From Bog-159 sp035499555 (GTDB taxonomy: Bacteria; Acidobacteriota; Terriglobia; Bryobacterales; Bryobacteraceae), in assembly GCA_035499555.1 (NCBI GenBank), contig DATJYO010000019.1:62001-126000 (forward strand): 64,000 nt of DNA, in the 5' to 3' direction. Both the position numbers and the translations under genes were made by a program. Below, piece after piece: positions 40,926 to 48,054 of this stretch. Positions within the stretch are counted from its first letter, which is position 1. Every line of letters begins with the position of its first letter. The notes under the pieces were generated by a model. It saw nothing but the letters and a program-made list of their open reading frames with translations. It ran no database searches and was not told where the DNA came from.

Positions 40926-42347
40926 GTGATGCAGACGGTCGAACCACCCCGGTTGTTGTACTTGAGCGTCGCCGACAGCGTGGAATTCGCTCGCATGTCG
41001 GCTGCCCTGGAGGGCTTCGAATTAGCCCAGGCTCCCGGCGTCCCGGAAGCCGTCGAGTACCTGAAACGTGCATCCTTCGATGCGGCTGTGTTGTGCTGTC
41101 CCCTGGCGGAATGGACCCCGGCCGAAGCGTTGCTTGCGTTGCAGCAGGCCGAGGCCGATGTACCGGTGGTGGTATGGGACCCGCAGACCGGTGTAGCGGA
41201 TGCCGTGCGCCTGACCCGGCTGGGGGCTATCGACGTCATCGCCGACAGCCGCCCCGAACAATTGGCCGCCGCGCTGTCCGACGCGGTCGAACGGCGCAGC
41301 CGCCCGCCCCGGCAACTCACGGCCGCTGAGCCCTGGCGCGAAAATCTGGTGGGATCGAGCCAGGCTTTTCAGGAGGTCGTGCGGCTGGTGCGGCTGGTGG
41401 CGGACCGGCGCTCCACGGTGCTGATCACGGGCGAGAGCGGCACGGGTAAGGAGATGGCGGCGCGCGCCATTCACATGGCGGGGCCGCGCGGCCGTCGCCC
41501 CATGGTCGCCGTGTGCTGCAGCGCGCTACCCGAAAACCTTCTCGAAGCCGAACTGTTCGGCCACGTGCGCGGGGCTTTCACCGGCGCGGTGGCGCACCGC
41601 ATCGGGCGTTTCGAGCAGGCCGAGGGCAGCACCATTTTCCTGGATGAAATCGGAGAGATGCCCCTCGATCTGCAGGCCAAGCTCTTGCGCGTCCTGCAGG
41701 AGCGCGAGTTCCAACGGCTGGGCAGTTCGGAAACCATCCACGTGGATGTGCGGGTGGTGGCGGCGACCAACGCGGATCTGCGCGAGCGCGTCCGGCAGGG
41801 CCGCTTCCGCGAGGATCTGTATTACCGCCTCAACGTGGTGCCGATCGAGCTGCCACCGCTGCGGGCGCGTCCGGGAGATGTGGCGGCCCTTACGCAGCAC
41901 TTCATCCGGAAGATCTGCGAGGCGGAGAATCTTCCGCTGCGGCAGATCTCGGGCGAGGCCCTGCGGCGGCTCAATGCCTACGCCTGGCCCGGAAATGTGC
42001 GGCAATTGGAGAACGCCATCGAGCGGGCGATCGTCCTGAGCGGCGCGCGGACGGTACTCTATCCCGCTGATTTTCCCCTGGACAGCGAGCGGCCGCGGCC
42101 GCTGGCCGAACGGGCGGCGGGACAGTTGGTGCAAGTGCCCGACGCGGGCCTGGATTTTGAACAGACGGTAGGGCAGATCGCCCGCAGTATCATCGAACAG
42201 GCGCTGCATAAGACGAACGGGAACAAAAAAATGGCGGCGGACTTGCTGGGGTTGAAACGCACCACCCTGGCCGCCAAGCTGCGCAGTCTGGAGGCGGGTG
42301 AATCGGAACTCGCTTCGATGGCGGCCGACTTCGTGCACAACGCTTGA
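40926..42347 (+). CDS. sigma-54-dependent activator with degenerate receiver domain (FleQ/FlrA-like)
   Basis: The 473-residue protein (GTG 40926 or ATG 40929) has an N-terminal receiver-like domain (about 10-125) in which the phosphoacceptor position is Cys (FDAAVLCCPL). An AAA+ domain follows with Walker A GESGTGKE (169-176), the sigma-54 contact loop GAFTGA (216-221) and Walker B IFLDEIGEMP, then a Fis-type DNA-binding helix-turn-helix (GNKKMAADLLGLKRTTLAAKLRSL). FleQ/FlrA master regulators of polar flagella have the same unphosphorylatable receiver. It probably activates the early flagellar operons; sigma-54 itself (rpoN) is not here. Confidence 0.88.
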   Translation: MMQTVEPPRLLYLSVADSVEFARMSAALEGFELAQAPGVPEAVEYLKRASFDAAVLCCPLAEWTPAEALLALQQAEADVPVVVWDPQTGVADAVRLTRLGAIDVIADSRPEQLAAALSDAVERRSRPPRQLTAAEPWRENLVGSSQAFQEVVRLVRLVADRRSTVLITGESGTGKEMAARAIHMAGPRGRRPMVAVCCSALPENLLEAELFGHVRGAFTGAVAHRIGRFEQAEGSTIFLDEIGEMPLDLQAKLLRVLQEREFQRLGSSETIHVDVRVVAATNADLRERVRQGRFREDLYYRLNVVPIELPPLRARPGDVAALTQHFIRKICEAENLPLRQISGEALRRLNAYAWPGNVRQLENAIERAIVLSGARTVLYPADFPLDSERPRPLAERAAGQLVQVPDAGLDFEQTVGQIARSIIEQALHKTNGNKKMAADLLGLKRTTLAAKLRSLEAGESELASMAADFVHNA

Positions 42348-42363
42348 GTGGGGAGGATGAGGG

Positions 42364-43341
42364 TTGAGGCCAAACACGGTGGATTCGAATGATCCTCTTG
42401 AAACGCAGGTGATCGCACCGCCGCTGATTGGGGCCAGCCTCGGCGCAGCCGCCTTGCGGCGGGTCCTGGATGCCCATCGGGCCTGGCTGGAGCGGCGCCA
42501 GGACGGCCTGCGGGCTTGCTTGACCGGTATCGTGCTGGCGGACGCTCTGCTCGAGGGAGAGAACCTGGAGCGCGCGGATCTGCAGTCAGCCAACTTTATC
42601 GACGCCCACATGTCGCGCATGAACCTTAGCGCCGCCAATCTCCAGTTCGCCGACCTGAGCAACGCCACGCTGATCGAGGCCGATCTTTCCGCGTGTGATC
42701 TCACGGATGCCAAGCTGGAACTGGCGCTGCTGGCCGCCGCCAACCTGACCGAAGCGCGCCTGGCCCGCACCTCGCTCCGCCGCGCTAATCTGCGCGCCGC
42801 CCGACTGCTGGACGCCTCCCTGGACAAGTGCGATTTCACCGGCGCCGTGATGCGCGAGGCCAGCCTGCATCAGGCCAAGGCCTTCGAGTGCAATTTTGCG
42901 GAAGCGGATCTGTCCGACGCCAAGCTGTATCACGCAGCGCTGCGCTATTGCAACCTGGCGGGCGCCACGGCCGCCGGCTCCAACTGGAGCACCGCCACGC
43001 TGTTGCACTGTGACTTCCGGCGCGCCGATCTGGCCGGGGCGCAGTTCGACCGCGCGGATCTGAGGCAGACGGCATTCTGGCACGCCAATCTGCGGAGCTG
43101 CAGCTTCCAGGCAGCCCGGCTCGACGGCACCGATCTGGAAGCCGCGGATTTGACCGGCGCGCGATTTCACGAATGTGCCACCATGGGCGCGAATTTCCGC
43201 CGCGCCGATCTGCATGCCGCGAGCGGACTCACGCCCACGCAACTCAGCCGCGCACGCACGGATGCGCACACGATCTTGCCGGACGGCTCTCATGGCCCCT
43301 ACATGTTGGGCTCCGCGTCCCATCGGCCGTCGCGGATCTGA
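42364..43341 (+). CDS. pentapeptide-repeat protein
   Basis: A TTG start at 42364, preceded by GGGAGG, gives 325 residues. From about residue 58 to 290 the sequence is continuous A(D/N)LxxA-type pentapeptide repeats (LERADLQSANFIDAHMSRMNL, FADLSNATLIEADLSACDLTDAKL...). These fold as a right-handed quadrilateral beta helix. The N-terminal helix includes HRAWLERRQDGLRACLTG. The family has no single function. Its place directly behind the flagellar activator may be chance, but it is on the same strand only 16 bases away. Confidence 0.9.
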   Translation: MRPNTVDSNDPLETQVIAPPLIGASLGAAALRRVLDAHRAWLERRQDGLRACLTGIVLADALLEGENLERADLQSANFIDAHMSRMNLSAANLQFADLSNATLIEADLSACDLTDAKLELALLAAANLTEARLARTSLRRANLRAARLLDASLDKCDFTGAVMREASLHQAKAFECNFAEADLSDAKLYHAALRYCNLAGATAAGSNWSTATLLHCDFRRADLAGAQFDRADLRQTAFWHANLRSCSFQAARLDGTDLEAADLTGARFHECATMGANFRRADLHAASGLTPTQLSRARTDAHTILPDGSHGPYMLGSASHRPSRI

Positions 43342-43510
43342 TCGGGCGGCGCGTTCTCCCTTCAATCAGTGTGCCGCCATCGCACCTGAACATGCCGTGG
43401 TCGCCTTCTGCGTCACGAGCGCCTTAGACTGAGACGGTGAAGGCAAGATCGCGCATATGACCAAGATCTGGAGTGCCGGGCTGGCCCTGAAGGAACTCGG
43501 CTGGGCATAA
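43342..43510 (+). pseudogene. remnant of a SnoaL-like (NTF2-fold) protein
   Basis: In the frame ending with TAA at 43508 the translation gives APEHAVVAFCVTSALD, an in-frame TGA, then DGEGKIAHMTKIWSAGLALK followed by ELGWA and the stop. The ending '(D)GKI.HMTKIWN.G.AL..LGWA' is characteristic of SnoaL-like polyketide-cyclase/NTF2-family proteins. The upstream two thirds of such a gene are missing, so this looks like a truncated, interrupted remnant. Confidence 0.5.
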
Positions 43511-43685
43511 CCCCGCAGCGATCGGTTGACGCCAACACCACGCTCACAGCCACAGAACAGTAGGTATTTCAGGTTCAGCATTCCACGGGGTTACCTGGGG
43601 ATTCGTCGGAGCCAAATGGAACTGCTTCGGTCGCAATCAGAAGTCAGGTGAACCGTACACGGAATCTCATGGCTGCGTTCGTGAA
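43511..43685. other. intergenic stretch without recognisable gene
   Basis: Together with the SnoaL-like remnant this fills the 344 bases between the pentapeptide-repeat gene and the HXXEE gene. I see no coding frame with family similarity, no T-tailed hairpin and no repeat. Confidence 0.4.
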
Positions 43686-44183
43686 TCAGCGCACCATCGC
43701 AAATAGGGCCACGGTCGTCGCCGCCATCCCAACCGGCACTCCAATCCCGAACCAAACAGCTTTCGTGCCTGACACGTAGGCTTCTCGCAGAGCCCAGATG
43801 GACAGAAACGTCAGCACCGGCAGGTCCAGGACCACCGCGGTCCCAAATCCCGGTACATATCGCTGGAATACGAAGACGGAAGGAATATGTGGCACGAACA
43901 CGTTTGCCAGCATGGCGATCATGTAGCCGAATACCAGATAGGCCCAGATCGTCTGCCGGCCGCTTCGCGAACTTAAGAACGTCACCATCCAGGCCGCAAG
44001 CGTCAGCGCGACAATCGCCAGTCGGAACACGCCTGGAGAAACTGTCCACGGGATCTGATGGGCGTGTGTGGCGACGAAGCCCGGCAGCCAGATTGCTTCT
44101 TCCAGGTTGTGTACCGTGACGGCAATCGGAAAGAGCCACTGTAGCTTATGGAATGGAGTCGGGCGTCGCCACGGTTGAACCAT
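43686..44183 (-). CDS. HXXEE-family membrane protein
   Basis: The ATG at 44183 gives 165 residues (a TTG two codons earlier is possible). The first hydrophobic helix carries HNLEE (FPIAVTVHNLEEAIWLPGF), and a later helix carries NVFVPHI, together the conserved motif pair that names the HXXEE family. Four or five transmembrane segments are visible. The function of the family is unknown. It follows the methyltransferase on the same strand by 48 bases. Confidence 0.75.
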   Translation of the reverse strand: MVQPWRRPTPFHKLQWLFPIAVTVHNLEEAIWLPGFVATHAHQIPWTVSPGVFRLAIVALTLAAWMVTFLSSRSGRQTIWAYLVFGYMIAMLANVFVPHIPSVFVFQRYVPGFGTAVVLDLPVLTFLSIWALREAYVSGTKAVWFGIGVPVGMAATTVALFAMVR

Positions 44184-44231
44184 GTTCAAGTTTCACGCTG
44201 GCCGGCCGTGCTGTCCGGAATTCAGCATCAT

Positions 44232-44837
44232 TCACTCCATCGGCCTCTTTTTCATAAGGCAAATCCAAGCTCTCGGCGCATGTGGCAGTTTCGTCTCAAA
44301 ATGGCTGGACGCCAATGACAAGATCTCGAAGTACGGCTCGGTGGCACTCACGATTTCCCTTGCCGTTCGTCGGGGCGGGCCTGGGCGGTCCCGCTCTTCG
44401 TCAGCGCTTCCAACCAGGCTGAGCCACAACCCGCCGTCTCTTAAATGCTGCTGGACCTGCTCGGCAAACTTCGTGCGGTCCTCGTCGGAATCCATGACGT
44501 GAAAACAGCCTCGATCAAATACAAAACCGAATGGTGCTCCCTTGACGTGACCGATGAGGAAATCCTGAACGAGAAAGACGGACGGAACATTGGCGTCTGC
44601 TGCTTTCTGTTCGGCTTTCTCGATGGCAAGGCCGGCTGAATCAACTCCAACTACCTCGAACCCCCGCTCCGCCAGCCAGATCGCATTGTCGCCGGTTCCG
44701 CAGCCGATTTCCAATGCCTTACATGGCTGAATCGGCGTCGTCGTTACAGTCTGGATAAGGTTGAAATCCGGCTTGCCAACGTCCCACGGTGCGGAACCTT
44801 CTCGATATGACTGGGTGAAATGATCCGCAGTTCGCAT
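44232..44837 (-). CDS. class I SAM-dependent methyltransferase
   Basis: The 201-residue protein has the SAM-binding motif I ALEIGCGTGDNAIWLAERGFEVVGVD, motif II region PFGFVFDRGCFHVMD and a DGGLWLSLVGSADEERDRPGPPRRTAREI segment. The start HFTQSYREGSAPWDVGKPDFNL resembles thiopurine/TehB-like methyltransferases, in which small nucleophilic substrates are methylated. The substrate cannot be assigned. The gene seems less GC-rich than the flagellar block. Confidence 0.85.
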   Translation of the reverse strand: MRTADHFTQSYREGSAPWDVGKPDFNLIQTVTTTPIQPCKALEIGCGTGDNAIWLAERGFEVVGVDSAGLAIEKAEQKAADANVPSVFLVQDFLIGHVKGAPFGFVFDRGCFHVMDSDEDRTKFAEQVQQHLRDGGLWLSLVGSADEERDRPGPPRRTAREIVSATEPYFEILSLASSHFETKLPHAPRAWICLMKKRPME

Positions 44838-44981
44838 ATTATCCCCTCGTTGCGCACGCTCTCTTAACCCATTGTACCGCTCGTATTGCTGCCGAAAAGT
44901 GGTGACAATATCATGCCGGAGGAAGTGACTTGCAACTTACCGATCGGATTATGTGTCACAATGATTACCGGAGAGGAACAC

Positions 44982-45422
44982 ATGCCAATATCCAAATTGA
45001 CGCCTGAGATCATCGCAGCCGCTATTACCGGATTTGAATTGCAGAAGGGCCAACTTGCTTTGAAGATTGCTGAACTCCGAGCCATGCTTCCGGGAGCCAC
45101 CAACGGGAGCGCCGCACCACAAGCCACGGCCCCCAAACGCCGCAAGCTGAGTGCCGCCGCCCGCAAGAGGATCGCCGCCGCGCAGAAGGAGAGATGGGCA
45201 AAATATCGGGGTGAGTCTAAGCCGCCTGCACCAGCACCGAAGCCCAGAAGGAAGCTCTCGGCTGCGGCCAAGGCGAAACTCGTGGCGAATCTGAAAAAGG
45301 CCAGAGCCGCTAAGGCAGCGAAGGCGAAAAGGACGGTTGGGAAAAAGACTACGCCGGCCCGGAAGATGGTAGCTGCAAAGAAGGCGGCTCCCGTTCAGGC
45401 CACAACGCAGGCTGCTGAGTAA
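44982..45422 (+). CDS. lysine/alanine-rich basic protein, histone H1-like
   Basis: The ATG at 44982 with AGAGGA upstream gives 146 residues. The N-terminal third (ISKLTPEIIAAAITGFELQKGQLALKIAELRAML) is a helical, coiled-coil-like segment. The rest is Lys/Ala/Pro-rich with two copies of a RRKLSAAA motif (RRKLSAAARKRIAAAQKERWAKY, RRKLSAAAKAKLVANLKKARA). Such basic proteins are frequent in acidobacteria and suggest nucleic-acid binding, with helical N-terminal oligomerisation. No enzymatic motif. Confidence 0.7.
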   Translation: MPISKLTPEIIAAAITGFELQKGQLALKIAELRAMLPGATNGSAAPQATAPKRRKLSAAARKRIAAAQKERWAKYRGESKPPAPAPKPRRKLSAAAKAKLVANLKKARAAKAAKAKRTVGKKTTPARKMVAAKKAAPVQATTQAAE

Positions 45423-45515
45423 GCAGTTCTTTACAGCGGGTGTTTAGCAGGGTGGAACCGAACTCGGGCGATCAACTGGCGACGGATCGGAGCAAGATCA
45501 GAGAGGGCACCGCAT

Positions 45516-45782
45516 ATGGAAAGAGTGACCATCGAGATTGATTCCCGGTGGGTGGCGATCGTTCGCTCCCCAATCTATTGGATCGTGGCTGCGTTGCAAG
45601 GTGTCTCAGTCACTTTTGCTCCTCTGTTTCTATACTGGAGCGGCAAGGGGATGTTCCAGCACGGATCTGAACGGCTGATTGTGCCGTCGTGCTTTGCGGT
45701 CATTCTTTTCGTTGGATTCTTCTACTTCCTGCTCGGCGCCGCGGTGATTGGCGAATTGCGGAAGAAGCATCTCTCGGCCTGA
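45516..45782 (+). CDS. small two-helix membrane protein, unknown
   Basis: The 88-residue frame has two clear transmembrane segments (IYWIVAALQGVSVTFAPLFLYW and PSCFAVILFVGFFYFLLGAAVIG) and a short charged C terminus (ELRKKHLSA). No family is recognised. The start is an ATG with a GAGAGGG stretch upstream. It lies alone between the basic protein and a gene-free stretch. Confidence 0.55.
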   Translation: MERVTIEIDSRWVAIVRSPIYWIVAALQGVSVTFAPLFLYWSGKGMFQHGSERLIVPSCFAVILFVGFFYFLLGAAVIGELRKKHLSA

Positions 45783-46149
45783 TCGGAAAATCACACCGGA
45801 CGCGCTGCCACGGCCCAAGCCTGTTGGACTCGCCCTGCTTCGCCGCCGGGCCCGTACGTCACGCTCATAGGCGGCTTCACCACGGCGCAGAGTCTCGAGG
45901 CGCCGGGTTAGACGCTAACTACCGCCATGCAAATCGCCGAAGAGGAGCAGCCTCGCCCGCGCCTGCTCAACTTCCGCAGGCGGAGAGCAACCCGCTGCGA
46001 GCCGACACCTCATCATCCGGTCGTAGTTCTGGTGTGCGCTTCGAAGCTGATATACTCAGCTTCTGTGAACCCGCCCCCGCGAGAGAACGCCAAACCGACG
46101 TGGGGACCGGCCCACGCCCATCCGCAATCCATTTTCAACCAGAGCTGAC
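45783..46149. other. gene-free stretch before the GH18-like gene
   Basis: Several short frames are open here, none with recognisable motifs or a ribosome site. A fragment translating as GPYVTLIGGFTTAQSLEAPG followed by a stop could be decayed coding sequence. The last part must hold the promoter of the secreted GH18-like gene; TGATATACT at about 46039-46047 is a possible -10 region. Confidence 0.35.
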
Positions 46150-47913
46150 GTGAAATATCTATTCTCAAGCAAAACTCCGTTCCTACGCCATGGTTACGCA
46201 ACCCTTGCCGGCCGTGTGCCACTTCTGATCGCCCTGATTCCGGTATTGTCCGCGAGCTCGGCGCTCGCTCAGGCCGGACTCACCGGCATCTTTGGTGGGG
46301 GCCCCTTCTACAAAAACGCCGCCAACAACATAAGCGAGATCGAGAATTCCGGTTTCACGGAAGCCATCGTTTGGAGTGTCGAGGTCAGCAGCACCGGCGA
46401 CCTGAACTTCAATGGGGAATTCCCGCTCACCTCAAACGGCGTCTACATTGGCGATCAGACGTATCCCGATTTTGCCTCCAACATGGCACAACTGAAGCAG
46501 GGAACCGTCAAGCGGGTCACGTTCAGCATCGGTTCATCGAATTACGGAGACTGGGAACATATCACTGCCCTGGTGCAAGCCCAGGGTATCGGCGTGAATA
46601 GCATCTTGTACAAGGACTTTCAGGCGTTGAAAACCGCCATCCCCGCTCTCGATGCCATCGATTTCGACGACGAGAATAGCTTTAATGCGCCCACCACGAT
46701 AGCTTTTGGCGTGATGCTCGGCAATCTTGGCTACCATGTTGCGCCCGATGCCTTTGATAACGCCGGCTATTGGACGAATGTTGTTTCCCAGATTAATACC
46801 AGACTTCCCGGTACGGTTGACGGCGTGCACTTGCAGGCCTATGCGGGAGGCAGCGGAAACGACCCCTGCGTGGGCTGGGATTTCGGCGCTGTCCCAGTCT
46901 GGCCCGGCCTGTGGGATCAGTTCGATACTCCGAGCCAGGTTCAGACGATCATGTCCGGCTGGCATTCTGAATGCGGTATTAACGGCGGATTCATGTGGCT
47001 TTACGACGACTTCGTCGGCACCGGGCTGGCCGCGGAGTATGCCAGCGCCATCAACAACGCGGTCGCCGCCAGCGGATTTACGCTCTCAGGACCAGCCAAG
47101 CTCTTTCTGAATCAAGGTGCGGCGAGGGTCGCTCTCATCAGCATCACGGACTTCGGAGGATTTACAGGCTCGGTGACTCTTACTGTCTCCAACCTGCCGA
47201 AAGGTGTCCAGGCGGTTGTTGGGGGGCAGGGCAATGAACAGAAGATATACTTCAAAGCCGGCGCGTCCGCCCAAACCGGATTCGCGACCGCTACGATTAC
47301 CGGGACCTCCGGCACCAGCACGCAGACGCTTCCGCTTGCCTTGGCAGTAAGCGCGGCCGTGGGCAGCAACGGAAGCGGAACTCCGGTCGACCTGTCTTCG
47401 GAATTCAACCTGTACGGTATCTACGAAGACGGGATGACGTACACCACCGGCGGCCTCGATGGTGTAGGTTATTCGTATTCGGCCAACCTGCTCACCGGCT
47501 CTCGCGTTCTGTATGGCGTACTCTTTGACTTTGGGCCCGCGGATAATCTGAATGCGGTCGGTTGCAGCGGCCAGTCGATTACGTTGAGTCCTGGCCGGTT
47601 TTCCAAGCTTCTGCTGTTGGCGACGGGAGTGGAGGGAAATCAGGCGTCGCAGACCATCATGGTCAGCTATAACGACGGCACGAGTTCACAGTTTACGCAG
47701 AGCTTCAGTGACTGGTACACGCCGCAAGGGTATCCCAATGAGTCCGAAGCTGTAGCGATGCAGTACCGCAATTACCAGGACGGCAGTAAGGACAATCGGA
47801 CGTTCAACCTCTATGCATACCGATTTGCCTTAAACTCGGCTAAGGTGGTGCAGAGCATTACGTTGCCCAATGACTCGCACGTCGCGGTGCTCGCAGCGAC
47901 CCTGGAACCGTAG
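46150..47913 (+). CDS. secreted GH18-like protein with Ig-like and C-terminal beta domains
   Basis: The 587-residue product (GTG start) has a signal peptide ending near residue 40 (ASSALAQ). Residues 45-315 look like a GH18-type TIM barrel: the catalytic pattern D-x-x-D-x-D-x-E is exact at 168-175 (DAIDFDDE), preceded by strands such as VKRVTFSIGSS and followed by VDGVHLQAYAGG and GGFMWLYDD. Residues about 320-395 form an Ig-like domain (GFTGSVTLTVSNLPKGVQAVVG). The rest is a beta-rich C-terminal domain. Chitinase-like hydrolysis or glycan binding is inferred; the substrate is unknown. Confidence 0.7.
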   Translation: MKYLFSSKTPFLRHGYATLAGRVPLLIALIPVLSASSALAQAGLTGIFGGGPFYKNAANNISEIENSGFTEAIVWSVEVSSTGDLNFNGEFPLTSNGVYIGDQTYPDFASNMAQLKQGTVKRVTFSIGSSNYGDWEHITALVQAQGIGVNSILYKDFQALKTAIPALDAIDFDDENSFNAPTTIAFGVMLGNLGYHVAPDAFDNAGYWTNVVSQINTRLPGTVDGVHLQAYAGGSGNDPCVGWDFGAVPVWPGLWDQFDTPSQVQTIMSGWHSECGINGGFMWLYDDFVGTGLAAEYASAINNAVAASGFTLSGPAKLFLNQGAARVALISITDFGGFTGSVTLTVSNLPKGVQAVVGGQGNEQKIYFKAGASAQTGFATATITGTSGTSTQTLPLALAVSAAVGSNGSGTPVDLSSEFNLYGIYEDGMTYTTGGLDGVGYSYSANLLTGSRVLYGVLFDFGPADNLNAVGCSGQSITLSPGRFSKLLLLATGVEGNQASQTIMVSYNDGTSSQFTQSFSDWYTPQGYPNESEAVAMQYRNYQDGSKDNRTFNLYAYRFALNSAKVVQSITLPNDSHVAVLAATLEP

Positions 47914-47970
47914 GTCTCACCGTGGACCGCGTGCGCTGCATGCTATTAACGAATCCAAACCCGTGAGATA

Positions 47971-47986
47971 CGGCGTTCCCACGCCG
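47971..47986. terminator. possible terminator hairpin between convergent genes
   Basis: CGGCGT (47971-47976), loop TCCC, ACGCCG (47981-47986) form a six-pair stem followed after a few bases by an interrupted T-rich stretch (TTATTTCTACGTTATTTT). It stands between two converging genes. Confidence 0.35.
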
Positions 47987-48054
47987 ATTCGCCTTATTTC
48001 TACGTTATTTTAACGCTACCTCGGAAACCCGTTATCTAACAGCGACAACCGAGC

